Shown in pieces: positions 34,701-52,600 of a stretch of 64,000 nucleotides of DNA (the stretch's first letter is position 1; each line of letters starts with the position of its first letter). Below the pieces are notes generated by a model that saw only the letters and a list, made by a program, of their open reading frames with translations, was not told the DNA's origin and did not search any database. Made by a program: the position numbers and the translations under genes. Source of the stretch: Strigops habroptila (Eukaryota > Chordata > Aves > Psittaciformes > Psittacidae); assembly GCF_004027225.2 (NCBI RefSeq), contig NC_046358.1:6417284-6481283 (forward strand), read 5' to 3'.

Positions 34701-36150
34701 GCAGGCCCTGGTGTAAAATGCCCTGTCTGACTGGTACTGCGGTGCTGTCACAGACTCACACCATGAGAACACCGATTCATGAGCTGGTTTGAGGGTTCTA
34801 AATATCTCTATTTTTTTTAAGCCTGATGCTCATAGTGCTCTGCAGTCTCTTTGCTGCCTTTGAGTCCTTTGTGGTTTCAGTTTTGGTACAGATGTGTTTA
34901 GATTTTAGTAAATCGAGGTGTGTGTGTGGGGGGATTACAGAGCACCTGATCAATTTGTATTTATTTATTTTAACATTTTACTAAATAAATCACAATCAAA
35001 TCTCTTGTCTCCTCAGCTCTATGTACCAGGCGGGGACAGTGGGGCCACGGGCACAGGGGATGGTGCCCATAGGACGTTTCAGAGCGTGTCTCTGTGCAGT
35101 GGCTGCAGCACCTCTGGCTCCAGCCTTGCTCTCTGGGCAGGGAGAAGGGTGCTGCGGTGGTAGAAATGCATTTTAGCTCTAGCAGAGGCTGTGCTGGGTG
35201 AAGAACATCACAGGCTCTGACTCGGTGTTTGCCTCCCACTGATGCTGCCCGGCAGAGGGCACATAGAGACCGACACTGAGCGGGGTCTGGTCCTTGTACC
35301 TACGTCCTCGTGGGCACGTTTTGGGCTCAGGACTGTCCAGGCTGGGAAGGATTAGCTGAAAAGGGTGGCACGCAGTCCTCCTGCTGCAGGCACAGCAGTG
35401 CACCTTCCAAAACGCCTGCAGAGACAGCGGTTCTGTAGCTGTCATCAACCATCGAAGAAACAGACAGAATAAGCCTGCTCCATCCCAGCACTGATCCACC
35501 AGCACGCCTCGAGCCGTGAGCAGGCTCAGTTTTAGAACTGATCTAAACCCGTCTTGTTGCTCAGTGCAGAAGCAAAGCCATTCTGGTGAGCGTTGGCTGT
35601 GTTAAAAGCTGTCTCCTAGGGACTGCTCGGGTGGAGCTGCGCCCAGCTTCACAGTGATGAGCAATGTCTTCCCAGCCCTTTCCCAAATAAAGCCTCAACA
35701 ACTTGTTCCTGGCACGCTACCCTTGTCCTTCCTCCCTGCAGATGTGAGGCTGGCAGCTCGTGTGGTGTAAGAGCCAGTTTTGATTCCCAAGTCTTGCAGT
35801 GTGTGAGCCCTGGTCCTGCTGCCTACATAGCGGATGGAGCTGGGTGCCTGTCCCCACTGGTGGGCAAGGGGAAGATCCCTGCTTGGCATGATGGCCTTGG
35901 GGATGAGCCACAGCACCACCAGGAGAAGAAACTACATCCCTTCTACTTGGATGTGATTAAACTGACTACATGCCTCAGCCATGAGGTGTGAGCCAGACAG
36001 GGAAAAGGCTTCAACCACACCAGGCAGAGCAAGCCCAGGGATGCTTTTCCTCAGCTGAGGTTCAGGATGCCCCTGCATTGCTCTCCTCCTGCCGGACATG
36101 CGCAGGCTCCCAGCATTAGAACCAAATAACCAGGCAGTTCTAACAAGGAC
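31776..36150. other. Intergenic region between convergent PHF21A and LARGE2
   Basis: About 4.4 kb with no recognisable gene. It contains a purine-rich tract on the plus strand (about 32040-32240), AATAAA on both strands near 34960-34990, and an AATAAA on the plus strand at 35686-35691 in a good cleavage-site context. Reading frames of 80-174 codons here look like chance frames in GC-rich DNA. Confidence 0.6.
32040..32240 (+). repeat. Purine-rich tract
   Basis: About 200 bases with strong purine excess (AGAG, GGAA and GAAG units) on the plus strand, in the intergenic region. It is not a perfect tandem repeat. Confidence 0.6.
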
Positions 36151-36170
36151 ATGAAAAAGAATAAAAAAGC

Positions 36171-36176
36171 TTTAAT
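36171..36176 (-). terminator. LARGE2: Candidate poly(A) signal of LARGE2
   Basis: The plus strand TTTAAT reads ATTAAA on the minus strand, followed by a T-rich stretch, as at a cleavage site. It is the first such signal in AT-rich context downstream of the LARGE2 stop and implies a 3' UTR of about 1.4 kb. A plus-strand AATAAA overlaps the area at 36160-36165. Confidence 0.45.
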
Positions 36177-36964
36177 TTAAAAATTAAATTAAAAAGAGAG
36201 ACTAAGCAAGAGGCGCCTGTGCCCTTCCCATAGCCCGCACTTGGTATGGCTCCCACTGTGGACGGAAATCCTCATCCCTGCACAGAGCTGGCTCCTGCAG
36301 CCCAGAGCAACGCTAAGGAGAGAAGAGCAGAGACTGCAGCAGCAACGGGCCTGGAGAGCCTCCAGGGCCACCAACAGAATCATCCAGGAGGAAGAAAGGA
36401 TTAAAACCAACCCCGGACACCCCAAATCAGTTAATTCTTAGGAGGAAAGTATTAAATAATTTAAATAGCGTGAGGAAAGCGACGCATCCTCTGTGCTCCA
36501 GTGTGTGACAGCAGTGGAACAGTGCCCCCGGCACGGGGATCCGCCACAGCGCTCAGCCACGGTCGTGTCCAGTGTCAACCACATCCCTGATTGTCGATGG
36601 CAACGTCTGCGCTGCCCAGAGCTGGGGAGGAGCGGGGGGGGGCCCTGCCATGGATGTCTCCAACGTGAGCTGGCCCATGAGGCTGTTTCACAGCCCTGCC
36701 CTGCGGGGCGCTGCCAGCCCCAGCACGGGGCCACTCACCGGCATGGCTGCTTCCACTGCTGAGGACCGCAGAGAGCCCGTCCTGCTCTGTGTGACTGCCG
36801 CACCACCAGTGCTGGGCCAGCTCCACTGGAGACTTCACATCCATACAGATGGGGGGTAACACTATTTTGCCCTGTTAACCAGCCAGCCTTGATCCGGGCT
36901 TGAACCAGGTCTCCACAATTCCTGGTTCTCCCTGGCCCCACCTCCCATGGATTTGGGAGGACTT

Positions 36965-37150
36965 AAAATAGTTTGGGGTGGAAGGGACCTTAAAGCTCAT
37001 CCAGTTCCAACCCCCTGCCACGGGCAGGGACACCTTCCACTAGAGCAGGTTGCTCCAAGCCCCTGTGTCCAACCTGGCCTTGAACACTACCAGGGATGGG
37101 GCAGCCACAGCTTCTCTGGGCAACCTGTGCCAATGCTTCACCTCTGAGCC
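36965..37150 (-). mobile_element. CR1 LINE 3' end fragment
   Basis: The plus strand shows ggaagggaccttaaagctca, tccaaccccctgccacgggc, the gagcaggttgctccaagcccc block and gggatggggcagccacag, all reverse complements of the CR1 tail. It lies 470 bases beyond the LARGE2 stop, so it is probably part of that gene's 3' UTR. Confidence 0.9.
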
Positions 37151-37620
37151 TGCTCCGCAAAGGATGCAAAATGATGCTCTACAACCTTGTCTCCCCCTTG
37201 TCAAAGCCCTGGAGGGGTGTGCAGAGGACCGGGACCTGGAACCACAGATCAGAGGCAGCGCAGGGTAAGGTAAAGCTCCCAGGCCTCAAGGTGAGGTGAA
37301 CTAATGAAGGCTGAGAATCCACATCTGCTACCAACAGCGAAGGGAGGACACCCATTGTTCCCCTGGCCCCTGACATGGGGAGGTTGCTGCTGCTGCTCCA
37401 GAAACCCCGTGGCCACACCGCAGCAGCATGACCTGCAGGCACTGCCTGTTCTCAGCTGGCATCTTCCATCTCATCTACAGGCACCCCTTTGCCAGGCTGA
37501 CGAGGCTGTGCAGCAGCTCGGTTCCTTGGGCCGGGCTGCGGTGGGCCAGAGCAGAGGGAAGCCCTGCACCTTCCCATCTCCAGCGTGCTGCTGTCACCCC
37601 ATGCCCGCTGTCCCCGGGCG

Positions 37621-42654
<5,034 letters not shown>

Positions 42655-42730
42655 GGTGTGCCGGTGGGACACGGGCGGTGAGGATCAGGTGGGCAGCCCC
42701 AGCCCGGCTGGCCCCAGCATCCTAGAGCCT

Positions 42731-44328
42731 GCGAGGGACAAGGGGAGCAGAGAGTGGGGTCACCAGCAGCGCTGCAGGTGCCTCCACATCCCCCAGCAGC
42801 ACATTCCCCATCTCCAGTGGTGAGAGATGCCTTTCACCTCTTCAGCAACAGCCTCTCCTGGCAGGCACCCTCCTGCATTGTGCTGGGGCATCTGGACCAC
42901 CCCAGGCTTCCACACCACCCTGCCACAGCTATAGAGCCCTAAGGGGGGGACCTCAAACACTGAAGGAAAGAAGTCCTCCGAGCGATATCACTCCAGCTCT
43001 GCTCCTTGCTATCCCACAAGCGAAGGGGAAAGGGTGAAGGGCCCCTGGGGGAGCAAGGAGGCTGTGCTAGAGGGTCCCCCTCACACTGGGTGGCCAGTCC
43101 TGGGGTGGTTCCTAGCTCTTTCCAGGGGGAACTCCCGAGCCCAGCTCTGCCGCAGGCCCAACACCTCCTCCTCCTCCATTCACAGCCACCTGCCCTGATA
43201 AAGTGTGGTGGAAAAACCCCACACGCTCCAGTGAAACGTGCCTCAGCAGCGGAACAGTCCGTCCATAGGGAGCCCTGCCCCAGGAGACAATGACCCCCCC
43301 AAAGCAAGGCAACACCAGCCTCCCCACGGCAGGCTGGCCTCATCACACAGCCCCTGCCCTCCGCACAACATCTGGAGGCTCAACAAAAGCTGCCTCCGGG
43401 ATGAATGGGCCGGATTAGGGTCTGCTCCCCCTACACACACCCGCTGGAGCCCATTGATGTGCAGATGCCCCTGGGGCCGCCAGGCTTGGGGGCTGGGATA
43501 GGGAGACCACCCGGAGCAGCCCCCAGGGCCAGGGTGCAACCACCCTCATAGGGATCGCCTGATGGGAAGTGCTCTAGGAGCAAAGGATACGCAGCAACAG
43601 GTCCTGTAAGGCCAGCCAGGGGAGCATGGTCACCCTCAAACACTGGGGGATGCCCCTGTGGCAGGAGGCACAGCACTGTAGGGCTGCACCCCTTTTCCCT
43701 GTGGAGCAGGGGTCCTGCCAGCACCACAGCTCCCTGCAACGGGGCCCAACGCTGCCCTGCTTTTCCTGCTCTTCCGCTCCATAGAGCACAGGCATGGCGG
43801 GGAAGAGGGAGCTGACGCGTGGAGCACGCCAGGCCCAGGCACACTTTCCCCGCCATGAGCCGTGCTGGCCCTGGCGAGGTGTCTGCCCGCTGCTGCCAGC
43901 CTGGCTCCATCCCACAGGCTGCTCTGCCCCGCTCCCGGGCATCCCCCAAACTCTGTGTGGAGCTCACAGCATGAGGGGCTGGGGTGAGGCGGGATGAGGA
44001 AGGTTCAGCCAGCACCGAGCAGGCTGGGAAGCCAAGGGACAGGAAAGGGACTTCAGCATGGACAAGGAGAAGGTGGTGGCACACAGCAGCACCCCTCCTG
44101 CTCCCCCGGGACCCCTCGGGGTGGGCCTCACCAAAATAACAGCACTCTGTCCCCAGCCTGTATGTGAGCACGCTACCGGACAGGAGTTTTGGGGAGCCAG
44201 CAGCAGGCCAGTTGCCAAAGACCCTCCCCTCAGCACCCAAGGACTCCATGCACCCCCTCAGCACCCTCACCCCTACTGCCATGCCTTCTCCCCCTCCTCA
44301 CCTGCCCCCCAGGAGGCCATTTCCTTAC
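42731..44328 (-). other. Upstream intron of LARGE2 (inferred)
   Basis: About 1.6 kb of GC-rich DNA between the first coding exon and a candidate 5' UTR exon. It includes a 283-codon minus-strand frame (43431-44282) that resembles no protein I know and looks like a GC-rich chance frame. No repeat is recognised. Confidence 0.5.
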
Positions 44329-44495
44329 CTGCCTTTCCCTTTCCCCTTCTCCTTCTCCTCCTCCTCCCGCTGCTGCTCCCGCTCCCTCCGGGGCTGCCGT
44401 TCCCGTCCTCCCGTTACTCCTCCCTTTCGGATCTGACACTTCTCCCCCCCTTTCCTCCCCGCTCTCAAACCCAAGCTCCCCCCGCACCGGCCCCC
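44329..44495 (-). other. LARGE2: Candidate LARGE2 5' UTR exon
   Basis: On the minus strand a purine-rich stretch ends in GGCAG followed by GTAAGG, a strong donor (GT at 44328-44327). Upstream, a pyrimidine-rich run ending CCCAAAG offers an acceptor at 44496-44497. If the acceptor is not used, the exon may instead be a first exon starting further upstream in this moderately CpG-rich patch. It contains no ATG that would clearly start LARGE2. Confidence 0.35.
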
Positions 44496-44810
44496 CTTTG
44501 GGAGGAGGAAAGAACAAACAAAACAAGAGATTAAATTCGCTTTCTACTCAAGAGCCCCCAGCGCCAGGGGCACGGAGTTGCCCGAAGTAAGTCGGGGAGG
44601 AATCCGCCGTCCCTCCGAGCCCCCTTCCCGCTCCCAGGACTCAAATACCCCTCCTTTGCTGAGATAAGGGAAGCATCGGGATTATTTACCCCCCACCCAG
44701 CACCTGCATTCTCCTTTCCCCGGGCTTTGTCCATATGGAAAGACACTTACGGGGGAGACTTGGAGGGCAGCAAAGACTTCGCTGGCAGGTTTAGTGTGTA
44801 AGTCCCGGGG

Positions 44811-44872
44811 TAAAGGTTGGACTTGATGATCTTAAAGGTCTTTTCCAACCTGGTTGATTCTATGATTCTCTT
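44811..44872 (+). mobile_element. CR1 LINE 3' end fragment
   Basis: The short tail aggttggacttgatgatctt, aaaggtcttttccaacctgg and attctatgattct is the classic CR1 3' end with its octamer-like repeat. About 60 bases remain, and it looks younger than most other copies here. Confidence 0.9.
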
Positions 44873-46160
44873 CAAAACAGAGAGAGGCTGCACGTATGGC
44901 AGGGCTGGGGTACAGTCCTTGCTGCCCAGAGAGGAGGTATCAGCCATCATCATCCAAGCACTATCCCCTCACACGGACAGGGTGCAAATGCCACTGAAGG
45001 TTTGAAAAGGAAAGAGCTGCCCCCAATTACCCAGGAGAGCAGTGCTCCCCCAAAAGCACAGCGTCCCCCGGACCTGCCCAGCGCAGCGGGAGCAAGCAGG
45101 ATGGCAGCAGGAGGAGCGGGAGGCTGGGAATGTTAACTATGTGGAGACGGGCTCTACCTGCAGCTCCCCCACGCCTGGCCCCCGGACTGGGGAAAGGCAA
45201 CAGGCTCCGTCCCTGAGTGAGTGGCAGGAGAAGCCCTCTGCCTGCGTCAGCCTTGGTGGGATCCCGCTGGAGGGTGCCTGGAGAAGGCACAGTGTGATGG
45301 GAGGACGCTGCCACCGACAGCACGCAGAGGGATTAGGATGCAAGCTGCCTGCATAGCAATTTAGATGCAATGTAAATTGCCCCTCCACCCCATAACCCAA
45401 GGGCGAGCTGCGGCAGCAAGCCCCAGCCTGCCTGGCAACGCCAGCGCAGCGCTTGCAAAGGCACCCGGCGAGCTGCAGGGGAGGGCTGGGTCTGCGCTGA
45501 AATCACTGCCTTCCGAGGCATCGACCTCCCGCTCGGGCAGCTCCTCCTTGCCCTCGCAGAGCTGTGCCTACAACAGGCACTCGCTCCGCAGCAGCACCTT
45601 CCTGCCCAGCGCAGCCCCAGCAGGGAGAGGGAACCCCGGGGCTGCCCCACTGATCCCCTGAGCCAGCAGCTCCCAAAGAGCTCTCCTTTTGCTCCCCTGC
45701 TCATGGAGCTCAGCTCGGGACTGTCCCGTGGTATCCTGAACCAACCAAGTGCTCCAGCTGAGCTATGGGCTTGCCCATGCTCCTGGGGAAGCCCAGACCT
45801 GCCAACAGCACTGCCTGGGGGAGGAAACTGCCTCTTGCTCTGGCTGACCACCACTGCCTCTCCATATACTTTTCCTGGCTTCCCTATCTTGCCCACTCCC
45901 ACAGGAAGGCCCAGTGCAGTGAGACCCACCCAGGGCAGGAGCAGGTAGGCTGCTGGGGAGCCCAGGTGAGGTGGAGGTGTTTGCTTTAGGATGTTTATGG
46001 CAGTAGGGAGGAGATGACAAGCAAGAAGGCAGCTACAGCCTCTCCTCCCCCGTGAAATGTTAAAGGCACAGCAAGTGGAGGGCAAGGCTGGAAGCAGCTC
46101 CCAGGCAAGCGGTGCAGTGAGTACCAGCAGCTGAGGTACAGCAGCAAGTGTCCCAGCTCT
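44873..46160. other. Non-coding region upstream of LARGE2
   Basis: GC-rich unique sequence between two CR1 fragments. A 250-codon minus-strand frame (45333-46085) shows no recognisable motif. I see no gene. Confidence 0.55.
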
Positions 46161-46164
46161 GCTC

Positions 46165-46672
46165 CCCCTTTACTCTGCCCTGGTGAGATCCCCCCCTGCA
46201 GTCCTGTGTTCAGCTCTGGTACCCGAAACACAAGAGGGACACGGAGCTGCCAGAGTGAACCCAGAGGAGGCCACGGGGATGCTGCAAGGGCTGGATCACC
46301 TTTCTTTATGGAGACAGACTGAGAGAGCTGGGCTTGTTCAGCCTGAAGAAGGGAAGGCTCCAGGGAGACCTTAGAGCAGCTTCCGGTGCCTAAAGGGGCT
46401 ACAAGAAACCTGGAGAGGGGCTTTGGACAAGGGCCTGTAGGGACAGGACAGGGGGGAATGGCTCTAAATTGACAGAGTGGAAATTTTGACTAGACATTAG
46501 GAAAAAATTCTTCACTATGAGGGTGCTAAGGTGTTGGCACAGGTTGCCCAGAGAAGCTTCAGCTGCCCCATCCCTGGCAGTGTTCAAGGCCAGGTTGGAC
46601 AGGGCCATGGCAGGGGGCTGGAATTAGATGATCCTTAAGTTCCCTTCCAACCCAACCACTCTATGATTCCAT
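46165..46672 (+). mobile_element. CR1 LINE 3' fragment, about 0.5 kb
   Basis: Forward CR1 with the blocks ctgcagtcctgtgttcagct, agctgggcttgttcagcctg, aaattcttcactatgagggt, ggcacaggttgcccagagaa and the ending ccactctatgattcc. It is the most complete 3' UTR portion of CR1 in the window, and fairly well preserved. Confidence 0.93.
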
Positions 46673-49600
46673 ACCCATCCCTGCAGCCACGGCACTCTCT
46701 GCCCTCCATGCTCTGTCTCCTTGCTCACGCCAGATGAGCGCAGCCAGCAGTAAGATGAGAGGTTTCCCAATACTGCCGGCTCCCAACCCCAGCACAGGAG
46801 TGCAGGGCAGAAGTGCTGTTGGCAGCAGGTTCTCCTTCCTCCCCCACGTTCTCCTGTGAGGAGGTCAGCTCCTGCTTTGGCAGGGATCAGGGACATGGCA
46901 AACAGACCAGAAAGGTACCCAGGTCCCCTCTCTCGCTCCAGCCCCAGGCTCCCTGCCTGAGCTGCCCATGTGCTGATGCTCTGCTCCTCCAAGACCCCTG
47001 CTTTTTCCAGGAGCACAGCTTAGCTGGCCTTCGCTCTCCCTGGCTCTGTAACTATCGGGTGAGCAGTTAATGTTTAGGGAGAGCTGGCAGTGGGAGCTTT
47101 CCATTGCATCAGCAGGTTTCCCCCAGCCCTGCAAGCACAGAGGTGAGCAGCCCTGTTTTCCCACGGCACCAGATCTGGCAGCAAGGCTCACAGCAGGGTG
47201 GGCATCTTAACCTCTTGTCTCCCCTAGAGCTAATGTGCACCTGCAGAGGTGATGCTGAGGCACAGCAGGACTGTCTACAGGTCTTGCTGCCCCTTACTGT
47301 GTCCTCCCAGGGACATATGACACGTCCCCCCCATTACACATGATGGGATGGCCTGGCTTCTTCCCAGTGAAGAGCTGCAGGGCAGCCAGGAGAGGAGTGA
47401 TTTCAGAGCCATGCCTGTTGTCTTACCTCGCTGTAGGCAACAGAAACTGCAAATCTTCTCCCAGATCTCACTTTTGGAGCAGTAACAGTTTAGCTGACCT
47501 GCTTAGACTGGGGCACAGCAGGAGCACAACACACCAGCTTCATAGGCTCGCAGGAGGCGAGAAGGGGCCTGACAGCCATGGTGAGAGCTGCACAGCAAGA
47601 ACTGAGAAAGGCAACTGGGAACACTCTCTTTTGCTCTTACAAAGAGCAAGGAGGGTTCAGGCTAGTTCCTCCTTCAGCAGATCATCTTTAAAGCATGTAG
47701 CACAGCACACATCTGACAAAGTGCCTTATGATTCAGAGTCACTTCTCTGTCCCCCTCTGAACTGCTGCCACTTGAAGGGGGCCATGCCAGCCAGCAGATA
47801 CCACACAGGCAGCGCAGAGCAGGGCAGCCGCTGGAATGCACAGAGGCGGAATGGAATTCAGCCAGGAGAGCAGATGAAAACCCCATGCTCCGGATTACCA
47901 TACCTCCCTCCCCAGTCTCATGATAAGCAAAGCTTCAGTGAGAATTCCACCTTTGTATTTCCCTGGAAAGAGCAACCTGTGGCAAAACAGGCACCATGTT
48001 CTAGAGATGAGATTGAGCAGCAGCCATGGAGTTGCCTACCAGCACATGAGCTGTGAAAGAAAAGATGTCCCCAACTCCCCAGTGCCCCCAACACCATCAA
48101 GCTGCAGAGAAAATCCCAGAAAGGTGAAGACCTTCCTGGGACAGCAGTTAGCTGTGCCTCAGGTATGGCTCATTCTTGTGCACCGAGCTCTCCTGTAAGA
48201 TTATCTCCACAGGCAGTTCTGCTGCTCTAAGGGTTCAGCTTTTCATTCTGCAAAGGTCACACTCAATAACCACCATCTCTGACAGAAGCACAGCACTTGG
48301 GGAAAGGAGCTACCAGGCTCTGAAGGGTGTTGGTTGAAGCTTTGAGCTTGGCTGAAGCAGGGACTTCCGTCACCAGACTGATTCCTTATTTCCAGAGGAA
48401 ACAAGCAAGTTCAGGCTGGATCTGACACAGGAACATGCCTCACTGCTTACCTCTCCATGTCTGAAACCCCAGGAATGCACCAGGGAGCAACTCCTCTTGG
48501 CAGGGACTCTGATCACGAGGTCCTGCTAGACACAGGCTGCTTTTGCAGAGCAGCACTGCAGCCAGTCTCTCTGTCCACAACCCAGATGGAGAAGGGCTGT
48601 GCAGAGCAATGTGGGAGTCCAGGGCCACAGAAGACCATGCAAGTGTTGTGTAGGAGGCTTAACTCTACCAGACATCTTGCAGTGCTTACAAGTTGGGCAG
48701 CTGCATTTTGCCACAGCTCTCAGGCCACCCAGCTAGCAGCACAGTCCCTAAATGCTCTCACTCCTGTTAGGTCCAAGAGGAAGCTGGAAGGATGCAGGTG
48801 GCAATAGCCTTCAATGACATCTGTGGGGACACCAGAGCAGCAGAAAGCAGGGTGCTGATCTGCACTCCTCTCCATGTGCTGCACTGGACCCTCACTGCAG
48901 CAGGGGACCAGCAGGATAGACCCTGAAAGCTTGTGTGTGAGCAGAGCTGCAGCACGCCGGATGCAATGCCCAGGACACCCACCCAGACATGCCAACGCCA
49001 CTGGATGGGTCGCACTGCAATGTGCTGCTGAGACCCCTCCAACAAGCTGATGGAGGATATACCTGTCCAATACACTGCTTCCAGCTTTACCTCCCTGGAC
49101 TACAAGTTGTGTGATGCCAAGTGGATGCTCAGCAGGTGAAGTATTGACACTGACTGGCCTTTTTCTGGGCCTGATGGAGCATAAGCCTGACTCAGGACAG
49201 CTGCTCTGACACTAATACAGAGGCTGCAGCATCCTGGATCAAATCTCTTCTACATGCCCCCCAGCCAGCACAGCTAGGCACAGGAGGGACCAAGCCTGAG
49301 CACTCTGCAGGAGCACCACAAGGGACCCACCTGCCTCTTGAAACAGAAAAGGAACAGCATTTGGGCTGATCTCCAGCTCACTTCCCTCTTGCTGGGGTTA
49401 GGTTTCTAATATCTGCATTTTTGCTGACGCCTGTGCTGCAGCTAATGGCCAGCTCTGAATCCATTAGGTTCACTGTGTCCCGGTCTCCGGATGTGCTCCG
49501 GGCATCAATACCTGTTCACCCCTGCCATTTCCCGATGCTTCCACTGCCGTGGGCTTGCAGCAGACACAGTTCTGGGGTCAGAGCTGAGAAGGGTCAGCAG

Positions 49601-52600
49601 CTCCCTCTTCTATCCAACCCAGTCTGGAGCAAGACATGCTCCTCTGCCATTGGCACAGCTGGAGCACCCAGCAGGCATCATGCCCCATACAGCAAAGGGG
49701 TGGGAATTCCACCCTGTGAACTCCTGATGTCTTAGTTTCCAGCTAGCAGAGCCCACAGGTAGGGACTGACAGCAGAGCCTCCCAAAGATCTCCCTGCTCC
49801 CTTGAAACACTCTTGAACAACCTGCACCAGGATCCAGCCCCTGGTGGGACAAGGGAGACCATATCCTAGCACACCTGGACCAGACCTAACCCCTATATAT
49901 GCTTGTGGAGTCTGCATCATCTCATGCAAAATTAACCAGGTTAATTACAGCAAAATAAAGGAGGCAAAGGGACTCCAACCACCCCAGACCAGTGCTCTGC
50001 CTGGAAAAGTCCACAAGAGGCAGGACACCATCCTCCCCACCACCTCTGGGAAGGTGCCAAGGACATGGCTGTGATCCAGGCCTTCAGGTGCCTGCCACGC
50101 ATGGTCACCCTGAGCTGGGCGAGTGGTTTTGGGTGAACAGTTACTAATTGAAAACTGCAGTTTACACACAGCTCAAGAGTTATTTGCTACTTCCCGACAA
50201 GTTTTGGACAGGAACAAAAGGCTTTGTTTTCCAAGCAGAAGTCGTCTCATTTTGCATTGTTTTGTTTGAAACTGAACTGTGTTACATTTAAAAGAAAAGC
50301 TGAAGGGTCTCTCAGACTTGGCTGGGTTGAGTTTTGGTTTTTTCCCCTCCAGCTTTTCATTTTGGGCACTAAATCAAGCAATTAATTATTTGTTCAGCTC
50401 TGCTCTCCAGATAAGCTCCTGAGCATCACGAGCCAAAGGGCCAGAGCAGCTCTGCCCAGGCAGCAGTGCTGAGGAGGCTGTTGGTGTTTTCTGTGCTACA
50501 AGCCCCTTTCAGACCTTAGCTGGAGCTCCCTCAAGGCCAGCAAGCCCAAGGGGAAACAGAGCAAGACCTTTTCGGTGCCCTACCAAAAAGACATCACCCT
50601 GATGGGTAACCACCCAAGGCAACTGCCCTAGTGGGCAGCAGTTCAGGATGCACAAGAGGTCATAGCCACTGCTTGAAGGACATGCTAGGAGCAGGGCTTT
50701 CCATGCCAACTGTCCTCCACAATGGAAGCACACCACACCAAGGTCCCTCTCTAGTCCCGCTGGTACCTGGCACTGGAGCAACTCTTCCAGATGCCATCTC
50801 TTGCAGTGCTGAACTCTACTCAGCATCTCAGAGGAGCCAGGCACGCACACAGGCAAGGAAAGGCAAGCCCCTCACTTCCCCTGCATGAAAAGCAGCTGTG
50901 CCACAGAGGAGGCTGATGCTCACTGAGAGCCAGAGCTCATGGATGCAGCCTGGACTGGCCCAAACTGGGACCTGTGCTCAAGCAGCCACTCCCGTGTCTT
51001 CCTTGCCCAGAGCTATTCCTGGCACTGGTGCCCTCAGTGCCCAAGCAAGGCTGAAAGCAGAGCTCATCCACAGAGGAATGGAACAACTGCACTATAAATA
51101 GCAAAGGAGGATGGCTCGGGGCAGGCTCTGAAAGACTCAGGCAGTGATAGTGCTGTCCACTCAGGGTGCCCTGAGCATTTTCTAAGGCCTGAAGTGATAC
51201 CTGAGCTACAGAGAGCCTTACATTGCAGACAGGCTCTGACAACAGTGTGGAGGAAGAGCTGCTGGCCAGGCTAAGGGACTGCAAACTTACCTGCAAAAAA
51301 ACATACGGGGCATTTTGCAAACTGGGAATGAAGTTGCAAGTGATAGGGGCAAAAAAGAGAGGGGAAGTGGATTCCAGAGGCGAGGCATTTCCCAAAGCCG
51401 GACAGCGGAAAGGGGAATGCTCCCAACACCCAAACTCCGTACTGGCCATTCCCAGCACGCTCCCCTCCTGCTGCTCCTTGTGTTCTCATCCTTGTGGCTT
51501 CTCACGCTGCTGAGCTAAACCCTGAACTCACACACCAAAGGACAAAGGCAGGGAAGAAACATCATCCTCCAGCTCAGCCAAGCAACAGATGAGTGGCTCA
51601 GGACAAAAGCTCACGTCTTCTGCAATCCACAGCAACCTTTGTGCAGTGCCCTGCCTGCATCAGCAGTGGGACAGAGGCATAAGAGCTCAGCCCATCCTGT
51701 GACCATCAGGGTCAAGTTTCCCTCCTAACCTCCAGGAAGAGTCTTGCCCTTCCCACCACACTCATGCTACCTACTCCCTCTTCCCTGCTGGTGCTTCCAT
51801 CTGGAACAGCAAATACTCCACCTTCCCCTTCACACTGACAGCATATGTCCCGTAAAGGGATCTAAGCCTCAAAGATGAGGATACGACCAGCCTCACACAG
51901 CACTGCCAGGCACCAGCCTCCTGCTCTCAGCAGGGAGCCCTGCACATTCAGCAGTGCTGCAGCACAGCTCACTTGGGAGTACACTGGGAATAAGAGTGCA
52001 GGAGAGACAGTTGAGAACATAGGGAGAGGTGTATATACACCGGGAAGGCACAAGACCTGAACTGAATCACCCAGCATATCAACACATGCAAACGCACACA
52101 GAAGGAAGCAGTTACTTCCTCTGCCAGAAAAGGTTTTTCCATCAGAACAGGAAGACAGCACTCAAAAAAAGACCAAACCAGAACACCAAACCCTCGCTTT
52201 GTTGCTCCTGGAGCATCAAATCCAGCCAGGACACAAGATGCAAAGATGACCAGTGCAAACTACAAACCCACCTTGTGAATTTTGGAAGCCCACAGCTCAC
52301 TTCCCTCCTTCCCCACAGCTCTCCTGTCACCCCTCATCCTTCCTCCTCTGCACAGCGAGCAAGAGGAGAGGAAGAGGTTTTGAGTTTGGCTGAGTTTCCA
52401 CTCTGGGGACAGAAGCTCGATAACAGACTGGGCAGGATGTGAGCACCCGTTTAGGAAGAGGATTAGTAACCCCCTAATCTGCACATTTTGGAGTCTAAGC
52501 ACTTTACTGTGCTCTCTAATTAAACCACAGAGCGCAGAGATTGCCAGAAGGCAGAGAACAAGGAGGAAGAAGGAAAGGAAACTGAGGCTGTGGCTTAAAG

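Noticed and set aside
36965-37299. Small frames in the plus strand near 37 kb
   Set aside because: They translate the CR1 fragment (SNLALNTTRDGAA-type peptide), not a gene. The same peptide appears at other CR1 copies.
43431-44282. A 283-codon minus-strand frame upstream of LARGE2
   Set aside because: GC-rich chance frame without domain, homology or splice support.
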